A stretch of DNA of 64,000 nt from CAMDHY01 sp046156265 (GCF_046156265.1 NZ_JAWDIR010000011.1:620001-684000); one strand, 5' to 3'; numbered from the stretch's first letter, positions 35,567 to 44,265 are shown. A program made the numbers and translations. The notes: generated by a model not told the origin, from the sequence alone.

Positions 35567-35821
35567 CCGGATCCCGACACTCGCCCGGCGGTGCCGCGGT
35601 GGCCGGCGATTGGCGTTTCCGCCGCCGACCGGCTATGCTGGCCCGATGAACGCGCGCCCCTTCGCCCGAGACCTGCTTCACGCGGGTCAGACTATCGAAG
35701 GCGCCTAGCCCCGGGCCAGGCGCGCGCGTTCCGCTTCGCCCCGGCTCGGGGAACCTCCAAGCACCCACGTTCTGGCACGGCGCCCCCCGCGATTGCGGTG
35801 GGTCGCGCCCTGGAGGCTGTC

Positions 35822-36337
35822 ATGCGTCCTGTTGATTTCGACCGCGCCCGGCGCGGCTTTCCGCCCCTCGACCCCGAGATCGGGCACGCCGCCGCCGCGT
35901 GCGCCCTGGCGCAGGAGGACCGCGCGGCGCTGGCCGCCTGGCTCGACCACGCCGCCCGCCATGACCCCTGGGTGACGGCCGTCGCCCGGGCCAAGCTCGC
36001 CCTCGCCCGCGTCTTCGCCGCTGCGGACCGCCCGCACGACCGTGTCGGCCTCGGCACCCGCTTCGCCTTCGGCCTCGGCGACCGGCCCGTCGAATCGGCC
36101 GTGCTCGCCCCGTGGGACGAGGAGGCGGCCCCGCTCGGCCGCATCGCGCTCCGCACGCGCCTCGGCATCGCCGCCTTCGGCATGCGCGAGGGCGCCGAGA
36201 CCGGCGTGCCCCGCCACGATGGCACCATCGAACGCCTGACCATCCACGGCGTTCTCTATCAGTCGAGCACACGGCCGCTGCCCGCGGTGTCGCCGGCCAA
36301 CGACAACCGAGGCAGCGACCGGGAGGTATGGCCATGA
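35822..36337 (+). CDS. GreA/GreB C-terminal-domain-like protein, 171 residues
   Basis: The C-terminal half, VGLGTRFAFGLGDRPVESA through LGIAAFGMREGAE, has the layout of the GreA/GreB C-terminal (FKBP-like) domain, including the LG.A..G turn. The N-terminal half is helical and Ala-rich (AAACALAQEDRAALAAW), so a short coiled-coil is possible. It overlaps the adjacent Rnk gene by four bases. Together they look like a duplicated pair of RNA polymerase or NDP-kinase regulators. The family call is based on sequence pattern only. Confidence 0.6.
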   Translation: MRPVDFDRARRGFPPLDPEIGHAAAACALAQEDRAALAAWLDHAARHDPWVTAVARAKLALARVFAAADRPHDRVGLGTRFAFGLGDRPVESAVLAPWDEEAAPLGRIALRTRLGIAAFGMREGAETGVPRHDGTIERLTIHGVLYQSSTRPLPAVSPANDNRGSDREVWP

Positions 36338-36804
36338 CCGCGAAGCAGACCGAACATCGGACCGGCCGGGCGCGCGCCCTGCCGGCAATCGTCGTCGACG
36401 CCGCTCACGCGGATCGGCTGGCCCACCTCGCCGAGGTGGCGCTCGATCGCATGCCGGACGTGGCGACGTTCCTCCTCGGCGAGATCGAGCGGGCCCGCGT
36501 CGTGCCGTCGGCGAAGTTCCCGCGCGACGCGGTCAACATCGGCACGTGGGTCACCTATACCGACCGCTCGACCGAGCAGAGCCGCACCGTGCAACTCGTC
36601 TATCCCGAGGAGGCCGACATCGCCGCCGGCCGCGTTTCGGTGCTGACGCCGATCGGCGCCGCCCTCGTCGGCCTGTCGGCCGGTCAGCGCATGCGCTGGC
36701 TGACGCGCACGGGGGCGGCGCGCGATCTCGTCGTCACCGATGTCGGACGCGAGCCGCCCGCCGCTCCGGCCAACGAGGACGTGCGGGCGACGGCAGGGAG
36801 CTGA
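36334..36804 (+). CDS. rnk: Nucleoside diphosphate kinase regulator Rnk (GreA/GreB family)
   Basis: The 156-residue protein has a helical N-terminus (PAIVVDAAHADRLAHLAEVAL) and a GreA-like C-terminal domain (VNIGTWVTYTDRSTEQSRTVQLVYPEEAD, LTPIGAALVGLSAGQRM). This layout is Rnk, which binds RNA polymerase in competition with Gre factors and affects NDP kinase levels. The ATG at 36334 is seven bases after GGGAGG; the ATG at 36328 is too close to it. It is translationally coupled to the preceding Gre-like gene. Confidence 0.85.
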   Translation: MTAKQTEHRTGRARALPAIVVDAAHADRLAHLAEVALDRMPDVATFLLGEIERARVVPSAKFPRDAVNIGTWVTYTDRSTEQSRTVQLVYPEEADIAAGRVSVLTPIGAALVGLSAGQRMRWLTRTGAARDLVVTDVGREPPAAPANEDVRATAGS

Positions 36805-36884
36805 TGGCAGGGAGCCGACGGGTGGCGGATGATCGTCACGGCCCGCCCCGTTTGGGGGCGGCCGTCTCAGGAGAGGAGAGGGGC

Positions 36885-37280
36885 GTGGACCAGGTCTCCG
36901 GTGGCTGCCTGTGCGGCGGCGTGCGCTATGTGGCGACGGGTCGCCCCTGGCGGGTCGGGCTTTGCCATTGCCTCGATTGCCGCAAGCATCACGGCGCGCT
37001 CTTCCACGCCTCGGCGATCTACCCCGAGGACGCGGTGACGGTCGAGGGCGAGACGCGGTCCTATGCCGGCCGCTTCTTCTGTCCGCGGTGCGGGTCGCCG
37101 GTGTTCGCGCGAACCGGCGACGAGATCGAGATCAACCTCGGCTCCCTCGACGCGCCCGACCAGTTCCGCCCGACCTACGAGAGCTGGACGGTGCGCCGCG
37201 AAGCCTGGCTGCCGCCGTTCCCGCTCGCCCACCACTACGACCGCGACCGCGACGACCCGGAGAGCCGGACCGAGGACTGA
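36885..37280 (+). CDS. GFA-family zinc-binding protein (CENP-V/GFA domain)
   Basis: The GTG at 36885, just after a GGAGAGGAGAGG purine tract, gives 131 residues. Zinc ligands are seen as GGCLCGGVRY, LCHCLDCRKHHGA and FFCPRCGSPVF, the GFA layout. The domain is named after a glutathione-dependent formaldehyde-activating enzyme, but most members have unknown substrates. A start at 36804 would add 27 residues without family resemblance. Confidence 0.85.
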   Translation: MDQVSGGCLCGGVRYVATGRPWRVGLCHCLDCRKHHGALFHASAIYPEDAVTVEGETRSYAGRFFCPRCGSPVFARTGDEIEINLGSLDAPDQFRPTYESWTVRREAWLPPFPLAHHYDRDRDDPESRTED

Positions 37281-37440
37281 AGCCCACTTCGATCGGGTGC
37301 AACGATCCGCCGCCACGGTCTCGCGCCGGCTGGGTCGCATGTCCGAGAAAAAATCTTCGTTTCGTCACCGTCGATGCGGAACCTTCCGCTGCGACGCCCG
37401 TTCGGTGACGTTCGCGAGTTTGCCCTCTGCGAAGACCTTC
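37281..37440. other. Intergenic stretch before an orphan terminator
   Basis: No protein-like frame is visible between the GFA gene and the hairpin at 37441. A local A-rich tract (GAGAAAAAATC near 37345) stands out in the GC-rich surroundings. The stretch could be the GFA 3' untranslated region or a short RNA ending at the terminator. The second part of this gap, 37474-37733, also has no gene and is the leader of the Cys-rich protein. Confidence 0.4.
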
Positions 37441-37473
37441 GGCCCGGCTCCCGCAAGGGACCGGGCCATTTTT
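37441..37473 (+). terminator. Rho-independent terminator
   Basis: GGCCCGG at 37441-37447 pairs with CCGGGCC at 37461-37467. The stem continues after a small internal loop with CCC/GGG and is capped by GCAA. ATTTTT follows directly. It is the clearest intrinsic terminator of the window and lies 160 bp after the GFA gene. Confidence 0.8.
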
Positions 37474-37733
37474 ATGAGCGTCGCTTCCGCGAACGCCGCT
37501 TCTCGCCCTGCCGTGATGACGACCATCAGGCCTACCCGGCCAACGGCAGCGTCGCCGGACGCGGACCATCCCCCGGATTCACTTCCAATAGTTCCAGACT
37601 GGCACCTTCATCTTCCAGAATGGTGCAGATATCTCCATGCGATGCATTCACGTGTTGTTGACGCCTGACGGGTTCGCCAAGTAAGATCAAGGTGTTGACT
37701 GAAGTCTGAAGATCAGTCTGCATGGGGGTATTC

Positions 37734-38390
37734 ATGAAGTTGTTGAAGTTGTTTGCGGTGGCTGTGATGGCCGTGCTGCCTGTTCTCGCATTCGCGCCGG
37801 GTGAAAGTCGTGCGGCGGGCAAGTCGAACACCGAGATCAAGCTCTGCAAGAACACGCCTTATGCGCTCTGCGCCGCCTCGACCTGCAAGGCGACGGGCAA
37901 GAAGATCGCCGTCAACACGCCCGAGGGCGGCACGCGCAACTTCCCCGAGGCCGAATGCACCTGTCCCGTGCTGCCCGCGGGCGACACGGGCGCCTTCGCC
38001 AACGTCACCGGCGGCAACATGCAGGGCTCCTGCAAGCCGCCGAAGAACGGCGTCTGGTCGCTTTACTCGACCGTCACGACCTTCCCGCAGAAGGTCTACG
38101 GCTGGAACTATCACGCCGCCGTCGTCAACGACGCCTGCAACGCGCAGGTTGCTCCCACCGACCAGTTCGTCAACTGCTGGAGCTTCGCCTGCGACAAGGT
38201 GAGAACGGTGACCAGCGAGGACGGGACGACCGTGACCCTCGCCACCTGCCATTGCCCGATCGGCGAGGACGTGTTGTCGGCGCTGCCGGTGCCGCCGGGC
38301 ACCACGTTCGTCACCAAGGCGGGCGGTGACCTCCCGACCACGGAGCAGCAGCAGAAGTTCTGCGGCAAGCTCCCCGTCGGCGGCTTCTGA
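37734..38390 (+). CDS. Secreted Cys-rich protein made of two related units
   Basis: The ATG at 37734 has GGGGG seven bases before it; the ATG at 37722 lacks a ribosome site. The 218-residue product has a strong signal peptide (LLKLFAVAVMAVLPVLAFAP, then SRAAG) and about twelve cysteines. Two parts resemble each other: unit A, LCAASTCKATGKKI then TPEGGTRN then AECTCPVLPAGD, and unit B, NCWSFACDKVRTV then SEDGTTVT then ATCHCPIGED. Each has CxxxxC, a Gly-containing hairpin and CxCP. The family is unknown to me. Disulfide-bonded periplasmic or extracellular location is inferred. Confidence 0.75.
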   Translation: MKLLKLFAVAVMAVLPVLAFAPGESRAAGKSNTEIKLCKNTPYALCAASTCKATGKKIAVNTPEGGTRNFPEAECTCPVLPAGDTGAFANVTGGNMQGSCKPPKNGVWSLYSTVTTFPQKVYGWNYHAAVVNDACNAQVAPTDQFVNCWSFACDKVRTVTSEDGTTVTLATCHCPIGEDVLSALPVPPGTTFVTKAGGDLPTTEQQQKFCGKLPVGGF

Positions 38391-38457
38391 GCGCCACACG
38401 AGCCAGCTCGGGGCCGGCCGTGTCGCCGGCCCCGGCGCCCGATCTATGCCGGCCCGC

Positions 38458-39543
38458 TCACGGGTCCTCCGTCGCGGCTTCGCGACCTTCGCCGATGTGT
38501 TCCTGCGCCTCTTCGGCATCCCCAGGCTCCGGCTCGACGGGCTCCTGCACGGCCGCGGCCTGCGGCTGGTGGCAGAGCTCGACGAGCATCGGGAAATGGT
38601 CGGAGCCGATGTCGGGCAGGCGGCGGAATTCGCCGAGCGTCCATTCGGTCGAGGCGAACAAGTGGTCGAGCGGCCACTTCATCAGGGGCCAGTTGGCGTT
38701 GAAGGTGGCGTAGAGGCCGCGGCCGATGCGGGGGTCGATCAGGCCGCTGATCTTCTGGAAGAGCGTCGTCGTCGACGACCAGGCGACGTCGTTGAGATCG
38801 CCCGCGACGACAGCCGGCCCGGACGCCTCCGCCGCTTCCTTGGCGACGATGAGGAGCTCGGCGTCGCGCTCGTCGGTGTCGTCGCCCGGCCGCGGCGGCG
38901 CCGGGTGCACGCCCCAAACGGTGAAGATGGTCCCGTCCGGCAGCGCCACGCGCGTGCGGATCGAGGGGATGTCGTCTTCGAGGAGGTAGCGCACCGCGCC
39001 GTCCTGCAGGGGAAGGCGGGAATAGAGCCCCATCCCGTAGGTGTTGGAGCGCGGCTCGAGGATGGTCTGCGGGTGGGAGGCCGTCAGGCCCGCCATCTCG
39101 TCCGCCCACCACTGGTCGATCTCCGTCAGCAGCACGACATCCGGATCGGTATCGCGGACGAGCTGCAGCACGGCCTGTGAACCACGATTGTCCTGCAGGA
39201 CGTTCGCCATCAGGAAGCGCACGCGCGCACCCTCGGGACAGGCCGTGGCGGCGAGCATCTGCCGCGGCCACACGGCCGTGTAGGGCGCGATCATCAACAC
39301 CTGCCACCCGAGGGCGGCGAGGGAGGCGATGGCGATGACGCCGGCGAAAGCGTCACGCGCGCCGGCCCACCAGAACGCCACGAGCGCGACCGCCAGCACG
39401 ACGGCGATCTGCAGGCGCGGAAAGTCGAGGACGCGGATCCACCACACGTCGGTCTCGATCAGGGCCAGCGCCGTGGCGGTCACCATCATCAGGCAGACGA
39501 GCGCCGCACCCCGTCCGACCCATCGGATCGACGCGCGCCTCAT
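38458..39543 (-). CDS. Membrane-anchored endonuclease/exonuclease/phosphatase-family protein
   Basis: From the ATG at 39543 the protein has 361 residues. Three membrane segments (about residues 10-85) precede an EEP domain: RFLMANVLQDN (metal Asn), DVVLLTEIDQWW (metal Glu), GVHPAPPRP (His), VVAGDLNDVAWS (GDxND) and DIGSDHFPM (catalytic SDH). All catalytic positions are present. Such membrane EEP proteins of Rhizobiales have unknown substrates; the domain faces the periplasm if the third helix exits outward. The ATG overlaps the preceding truncated gene by four bases. Confidence 0.85.
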   Translation of the reverse strand: MRRASIRWVGRGAALVCLMMVTATALALIETDVWWIRVLDFPRLQIAVVLAVALVAFWWAGARDAFAGVIAIASLAALGWQVLMIAPYTAVWPRQMLAATACPEGARVRFLMANVLQDNRGSQAVLQLVRDTDPDVVLLTEIDQWWADEMAGLTASHPQTILEPRSNTYGMGLYSRLPLQDGAVRYLLEDDIPSIRTRVALPDGTIFTVWGVHPAPPRPGDDTDERDAELLIVAKEAAEASGPAVVAGDLNDVAWSSTTTLFQKISGLIDPRIGRGLYATFNANWPLMKWPLDHLFASTEWTLGEFRRLPDIGSDHFPMLVELCHQPQAAAVQEPVEPEPGDAEEAQEHIGEGREAATEDP

Positions 39544-39755
39544 CCGAATGGGCTCCGCGATGCCCGCCCGAGCAGAAAGAGCCCGACGCCCCATCCGTCG
39601 GCGACCCCGAGCCGGGCGGCGATCAGATGGCCGCCACCGTGGAGAAGCACCGCGAGGAGGATTCCGGCGAAGACGATCAGCAGGACGTCGGGCACGACGA
39701 GAAGCGCCGCAAGGCAGGCGAGCAGCACCAGCAAGGATGTGGATCGTGTCGACAT
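39540..39755 (-). pseudogene. Truncated AI-2E-family (PerM/TqsA-like) transporter, N-terminal 71 residues only
   Basis: MSTRSTSLLVLLACLAALL followed by VLLIVFAGILLAVLLHGG and LGVADGWGVGLFLL matches the first two helices of AI-2E transporters, which usually have 330-380 residues. The frame then ends after GRASRSPFG. The TGA overlaps the next gene's ATG (ATGA), so the residual frame could still help translate the EEP gene. An internal deletion that joined the 5' end to a late position is the simplest explanation. A genuine small membrane protein is the alternative. Confidence 0.55.
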
Positions 39756-40072
39756 GGTCCCCTTCGTCAGAAGGCAAACGCCGCCGGGAGCGATCCGTTT
39801 CAGGAAACACCGGGAACAATGCCCCGACAGCCCGGCATGCCCGAAGTGGCCACCCAGGTTGGGTAGGTAAGGGGGCTTGCGAACCGCGAGTGTGAGCTTG
39901 CCGGGGGTCCGGTCGCGAGGCACCGGAACTGGCGGTGCGCATCAGGACCGAAAGCGCCATCGCCTCGCTTCCCGAAGGCTGCGAGCGAGAGCCGTGTTGT
40001 GGCGCCGGCGGGTTCTCTGCATAGCTGGAATCAGCGCAACGCCGGTCCCTTCAAGCGAGAGCCTTGTCACTG
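39756..40072. other. Divergent intergenic region, no recognisable gene
   Basis: This 317-base gap lies between the truncated transporter gene and the aminotransferase. It presumably contains both promoters. I see no terminator, tRNA or repeat in it. Confidence 0.45.
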
Positions 40073-41314
40073 ATGCAGAACGATGGAGCTTCGAGCCGGG
40101 TATCGCCGGTCGGCGCACGCGGGGTGCCGCTCGCGCGGGGCCGTGAGTTCCTGTCCATACCGGGCCCCACCAACGTGCCCGAGGTCGTGCTGCGGTCGAT
40201 GCACCGGCCCGCCGTCGATATCTATGCGGACGATCTCCTCGAGACGACGCAGCAGTGCCTGCAGGACCTCAAGGCCGTCTTCCGGACCGAGGGCTCGACC
40301 TACATCTACATCGCCAATGGCCACGGCGCGTGGGAAGCCGCGCTGACGAACACCCTGTCGCGCGGCGACCGCGTCCTCGTCCTCGAAAGCGGGCGATTCG
40401 CGAAGGGGTGGGGCGAGCAGGGCGACATGCTCGGGCTCGCGGTCGAGATCCTGCACGGCGACTGGCGCCGCGCCGTCGACCCGGCCGCCGTCGAGGCGCG
40501 CCTGAAGGCGGATGCGACGCACGCCATCAAGGCGATCCTGGTCGTCCAGATCGACACGGCGTCGGGCGTCGTCAACGACATCCCGGCGATCCGGTCGGCG
40601 ATGGACGCCGCAAGCCACCCGGCCCTGCTGATGGTCGACGGCATCGCCTCGATCGGCTGCATGCCGTTCGAGATGGACCGGTGGGGAGTCGACGTCGCGG
40701 TGACGTGCTCGCAGAAGGGCTTGATGATGACGCCCGGGCTCTCGTTCGTGGGCGCGGGGACCCGGGCGAAGGTGGCTCACGCAACGGCTGGCCTACGTAC
40801 CGCCTACTGGGACTGGACGGCGCGCGACCTGCCGGAAAACTATCGTAAGTTCTGCGGCACGGCGCCGGAGCACATGCTGTTCGGCCTGCGCACGGCGCTG
40901 GAGCTTCTCTTCGAGGAGGGCCTCGAGAACGCCTGGGCCCGCCACGTCGCCCTGGCCGACGCGGTGCAGGCCGCCGTCGCGGTCTGGGCGGAGCAGGGCG
41001 CGCTTGCCTTCAACATCCTCGAGCCTGCCGAGCGGTCGGCCGCGGTGACGACGATCCTGACGCCGGGCTTCGACCCGGAACGTCTGCGCGACTTCACCCG
41101 CGAGAACCTCGGCGTGGTCCTCGGCTCGGGCATCGGCGAGCTCACGGGGATGGCATTCCGCATCGCCCACATGGGCTACGCCAACGCGCCGATGGTGCTG
41201 GGCACCCTGGGCGCCACGGAAGTCGCGCTGAGGGCGCTCGGACTGCCGCATGGCAAAGGCGGTCTCGAGGCCGCGACAGCCGCGCTCGCCCGCCACTTCG
41301 CGCCGGCTGCCTGA
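40073..41314 (+). CDS. Class V PLP aminotransferase, serine-glyoxylate/alanine-glyoxylate type
   Basis: The 413-residue protein carries the AGT/SGAT signatures: IPGPTNVPEVVLRSMHRP at the N-terminus, VDGIASIGCMPFEMDRW, and the PLP lysine in CSQKGLMMTPGLSFV. The length fits serine-glyoxylate aminotransferase, which makes glycine and hydroxypyruvate in the serine cycle. That would fit the formate dehydrogenase in the same window, but no other serine-cycle gene is present. Alanine-glyoxylate or purine-derived ureidoglycine transamination are the alternatives. A TTG three codons upstream is another possible start. Confidence 0.85.
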   Translation: MQNDGASSRVSPVGARGVPLARGREFLSIPGPTNVPEVVLRSMHRPAVDIYADDLLETTQQCLQDLKAVFRTEGSTYIYIANGHGAWEAALTNTLSRGDRVLVLESGRFAKGWGEQGDMLGLAVEILHGDWRRAVDPAAVEARLKADATHAIKAILVVQIDTASGVVNDIPAIRSAMDAASHPALLMVDGIASIGCMPFEMDRWGVDVAVTCSQKGLMMTPGLSFVGAGTRAKVAHATAGLRTAYWDWTARDLPENYRKFCGTAPEHMLFGLRTALELLFEEGLENAWARHVALADAVQAAVAVWAEQGALAFNILEPAERSAAVTTILTPGFDPERLRDFTRENLGVVLGSGIGELTGMAFRIAHMGYANAPMVLGTLGATEVALRALGLPHGKGGLEAATAALARHFAPAA

Positions 41315-41397
41315 GCTGAGCGTTTCGCCGGTTGGGGTCGCAGCCGCGAGCGTCCACCCTCGCGGGTTCGCCCTTGCGGCTAAGTCTCGGGAAAGAT

Positions 41398-41474
41398 TGG
41401 TCGGAGTGGCAGGATTTGAACCTGCGACCCCCTCGTCCCGAACGAGGTGCGCTACCAGGCTGCGCTACACTCCG
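41398..41474 (-). tRNA. tRNA-Pro (anticodon CGG)
   Basis: Read on the minus strand the acceptor stem is CGGAGTG paired with CACTCCG, followed by discriminator A and a genome-encoded CCA (41398-41400). The D arm GCGC...GCGC, anticodon stem CCTCG/CGAGG with loop TTCGGGA, and T arm GCAGG/CCTGC with loop TTCAAAT are all perfect. The loop gives anticodon CGG, reading CCG proline codons, which are frequent in this genome. No integrase gene lies next to it. Confidence 0.97.
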
Positions 41475-41611
41475 ATGTGCGGCGTGCTTATAACGGGGCC
41501 TCCGGGGGGCCGCAAGGCGTCTTTGCGGCGAGAGCGAACGTGACCGTGCGGTCGGGTGCGGACCGGTGGCGAATGCAGCGGCCAGTAGCCGCGGCTGGGG
41601 AGGGAAGGGCG

Positions 41612-42544
41612 ATGCTCGAGCACGATCGCGCCTTCGAGCCGCAGTGGGGCAAAGCCGTACCGGTGGCGCCGCGCGTGCGCCGGATCACGGCGCAGAATCC
41701 GGGCCCGTTCACCTTCCACGGCACCAACACCTATCTCGTCGGCGATGCCGGCTCGCTCGCCGTCATCGACCCCGGGCCGGACGACCCGCGCCATCTCGCC
41801 GCGCTCCTCGCTGCGATCGGCGGCGCCCGCGTTTCCCACATCCTCGTCACTCACACGCATCGCGACCACTCGCCGGGTGCGGCGGCGCTAGCGAAGGCCA
41901 CCGGCGCGCCGCGGCTCGCCGCCGGGCCGCACCATCCCGCCCGTCCGCCGCGCCCCGACGAGACCGCCCGCCTCGACGCCGGCGGCGACACCGACTTCGT
42001 GCCGGACATCGCGCTGCCCGACGGCGCGGTGGTCGAGGGCGAGGGATTCACCCTGACGGCGGTCGCGACTCCTGGCCACACCGGCAACCACCTCGCCTTC
42101 GCCCTCGATGGCGAGGCGTGGCTGTTCTCCGGCGATCACGTGATGGCGTGGTCGACCTCCATCGTCGCGCCGCCCGATGGCGCCATGGCCGACTACATGG
42201 CCTCGCTCGCCCGCCTCGCGGCGCGGCCGGAGCGCGCCTACCTGCCCGGACACGGTGGCGCCGTCACGGACGCCCCGGCCTACGTGGCGGCGCTCGCCGC
42301 CCATCGCCGGGGACGCGAGCGTGCGATTCGCGAGCGCCTCGCCGCGGGCGACGAGACGATCCCGGCCATCGTCCGGGCCGTCTATGTCGGGCTCGATCCG
42401 GCGCTGGAGCCGGCGGCTGGGCTGTCGGTGCTCGCCCATCTCGAGGATCTCGCCGGCCGCGGCCTCGTCGCCGCCGATCCACTGCCGACGCTTACCGCCT
42501 GCTACCGGCCGCTGTCCCCGCTCCACCTCGGCCCGCAGGAATAG
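41612..42544 (+). CDS. MBL-fold metallo-hydrolase, LACTB2-like
   Basis: The ATG at 41612, preceded by GGGAGGGAAGG, gives 310 residues. The zinc site is THTHRDHSPGA, with ATPGHTGN, LFSGDHVM and PGHGG supplying the other ligands. The C-terminal winged-helix-like part (GLSVLAHLEDLAGRGLV) is typical of the LACTB2/ribonuclease-like subgroup. Substrate is unknown; related proteins act on RNA or on lactone/thioester metabolites. Confidence 0.85.
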   Translation: MLEHDRAFEPQWGKAVPVAPRVRRITAQNPGPFTFHGTNTYLVGDAGSLAVIDPGPDDPRHLAALLAAIGGARVSHILVTHTHRDHSPGAAALAKATGAPRLAAGPHHPARPPRPDETARLDAGGDTDFVPDIALPDGAVVEGEGFTLTAVATPGHTGNHLAFALDGEAWLFSGDHVMAWSTSIVAPPDGAMADYMASLARLAARPERAYLPGHGGAVTDAPAYVAALAAHRRGRERAIRERLAAGDETIPAIVRAVYVGLDPALEPAAGLSVLAHLEDLAGRGLVAADPLPTLTACYRPLSPLHLGPQE

Positions 42545-42702
42545 TGCTGCGTCTGTGCCGCCGGTCACACTTCACTAAAAGTTATCATTCGGTAAAGAAG
42601 CGTGAACGGCGCCTCAGTGACGAAATTGTGTCTTTCCTGTTCTTGCCGCAATTGACGGTCAAGCGTTATCTCGTCGTGTCGAACCCTGCAGAAAAAGACG
42701 TG

Positions 42703-42726
42703 GCGGCGCATTCGACGATGCGCCGC
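42703..42726 (+). other. Hairpin in a lower-GC intergenic leader
   Basis: GCGGCGCAT at 42703-42711 pairs perfectly with ATGCGCCGC at 42718-42726 around a TCGACG loop. No T-run follows, so it is not a classical terminator. The surrounding 42545-42810 gap is visibly less GC-rich than average and contains no other structure I can name. Confidence 0.4.
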
Positions 42727-42810
42727 AGAACGGAACACAGGGCCGACGTGTTCGAACCGTAAGTGCGGGCTCTAGCCGCCGAATGGTCGGACGAGCCGAG
42801 AGAGTGGGAC

Positions 42811-43005
42811 ATGTACAGTCAGCAGCGGGGCACCCGGGCGCCCCAGATGAGCCAGAGCCCGAGCAGCGACCAGGCGGAGCCGCGAGAGCGACGGCCCAAC
42901 TTGCAGCAGCACTACAAGCCGGTGGCGATCGGCGCGATCACGGCGGCGGCGCTGTGCACGCCGCGGCGGACCGGCAAGACCGAAGCGACGCCCCAGCGGC
43001 GCTGA
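42811..43005 (+). CDS. Small hypothetical protein, 64 residues
   Basis: The ATG at 42811 follows GAGAGAGTGGGAC. The protein is polar and Gln/Ser-rich (MYSQQRGTRAPQMSQSPSSD), then has a short hydrophobic stretch, HYKPVAIGAITAAALC, and a basic tail. The HYKPVxIxAIxAA pattern looks like one seen in small conserved proteins of Rhizobiales. It may be a single-pass or membrane-associated peptide. The coding call is tentative. Confidence 0.45.
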   Translation: MYSQQRGTRAPQMSQSPSSDQAEPRERRPNLQQHYKPVAIGAITAAALCTPRRTGKTEATPQRR

Positions 43006-43158
43006 GCCAAAAGCGGCCTCCGGGGCCTGAGTGACGACAGGGCCTGCAAGGGCGGATGGGTGCGGAGGAGCGCCGGACCCGCTTTCGCTTCCGAAGTCCC
43101 GCCTCCAGATGCCGTCATCGTCCCGACATCGCCCCCGGGGCACCGGGTGATCGGCCGT

Positions 43159-43180
43159 GCCGGTGCATTTCCGCACCGGC
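43159..43180 (+). promoter_or_regulatory. Hairpin in the corA leader
   Basis: GCCGGTGC at 43159-43166 pairs with GCACCGGC at 43173-43180 around ATTTCC, about 75 bases before the CorA start. There is no T-run and it does not match a magnesium riboswitch I recognise. It may be a leader structure or chance. Confidence 0.25.
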
Positions 43181-43254
43181 CGGCTTGACCGGACGCGCGC
43201 GCCGATGCCTTCAGTGGAGGCCGGGCGGCTCGGCTGTGGCGGACTGGAGGGGCG

Positions 43255-44235
43255 ATGATCACATACTACGTCGCGGGCGACGAGCGCCTGGAGCGGCGGG
43301 AGCCGAGTGCTGCCCTCGGGCCGATCCCGCGCGATGCGGTGTGGATCGATCTCGTCGCGCCGACGGGCGAGGAGGCCGCGCGCGCCGAAGCCCTCGTCGG
43401 CGTCGAGATGCCGGCCCGCGAGGACATGCAGGAGATCGAGCCGTCGAGCCGCCTCTATGCGGAGAACGGTGCCGTCTACCTCACCGCCACGCTTTTGTGC
43501 GGCATCACCGAGGGGCGCCCCGGCACGACGCCGGTGACGTTCATCCTCGCCGGCAAGCGCCTCGTCACCGTTCGCTTCGACGAGCCGAAGTCCTTCCCGA
43601 TCGCGGTGTCGCGCATGCAGCGCGCCGGTAGCCACTGCGTCAGCGGCCAGCACGTCTTCCTGACGCTGTTCGATTCGGTGATCGACCGCACCGCCGACAT
43701 CCTCGAGCACATCGCCGCCGACATCGACACGCTCTCGCGCACCGTGTTCGACGAGCACATGTCCGACCGCCGCGGCGCCACCGACTTCCACGAGGTGATC
43801 CGTCGCATCGGCCGCCAGGGCATGCTCACCAACCGCACGATGGAGAGCCTCACCTCGCAGTCGCGCCTGCTGCTCTTCCTCTCGCAGCACATCGAGACGG
43901 CCGGGTTCACGCCGGCCGACAACGAAACGTTCAAGATGATGACGCGCGACGTCAAGGCGCTCGCCGATCACGGCTCGTCGCTCGACGGGAAGATCAACTT
44001 CCTGCTCGACGCCGTTCTCGGTCTTGTCAATCTCGACCAGAGCGCCATCGTCAAGATCTTCTCGGTGCTGGCGGTCGTGTTCATGCCGCCGACGCTGATC
44101 GCTTCGATCTACGGCATGAACTTCGATGTGATGCCGGAGCTCAAGTGGGTTCTCGGCTACCCCTTCGCTCTGTCCCTGATGGCCGGTTCGGCGGCCCTCA
44201 GCTACGGCCTGTTCCGCCTGAAGCACTGGCTCTGA
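43255..44235 (+). CDS. corA: CorA-family magnesium/divalent cation channel
   Basis: The 326-residue protein has a long cytoplasmic N-terminal domain and two C-terminal membrane helices. The pore signature GMN is at residues 287-289 in SIYGMNFDVMPEL. The last helix ends in YGLFRLKHWL, a basic tail typical of CorA. It admits Mg2+ and possibly Co2+ or Ni2+ down the membrane potential. The gene stands alone. Confidence 0.92.
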   Translation: MITYYVAGDERLERREPSAALGPIPRDAVWIDLVAPTGEEAARAEALVGVEMPAREDMQEIEPSSRLYAENGAVYLTATLLCGITEGRPGTTPVTFILAGKRLVTVRFDEPKSFPIAVSRMQRAGSHCVSGQHVFLTLFDSVIDRTADILEHIAADIDTLSRTVFDEHMSDRRGATDFHEVIRRIGRQGMLTNRTMESLTSQSRLLLFLSQHIETAGFTPADNETFKMMTRDVKALADHGSSLDGKINFLLDAVLGLVNLDQSAIVKIFSVLAVVFMPPTLIASIYGMNFDVMPELKWVLGYPFALSLMAGSAALSYGLFRLKHWL

Positions 44236-44265
44236 GCAGCCCTCGGCGGCGGGCCGGCGCCCGCC

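Noticed and set aside
41398..41474. tRNA-Pro as an integration site
   Set aside because: No integrase, no repeated tRNA 3' end and no composition change were seen next to it.
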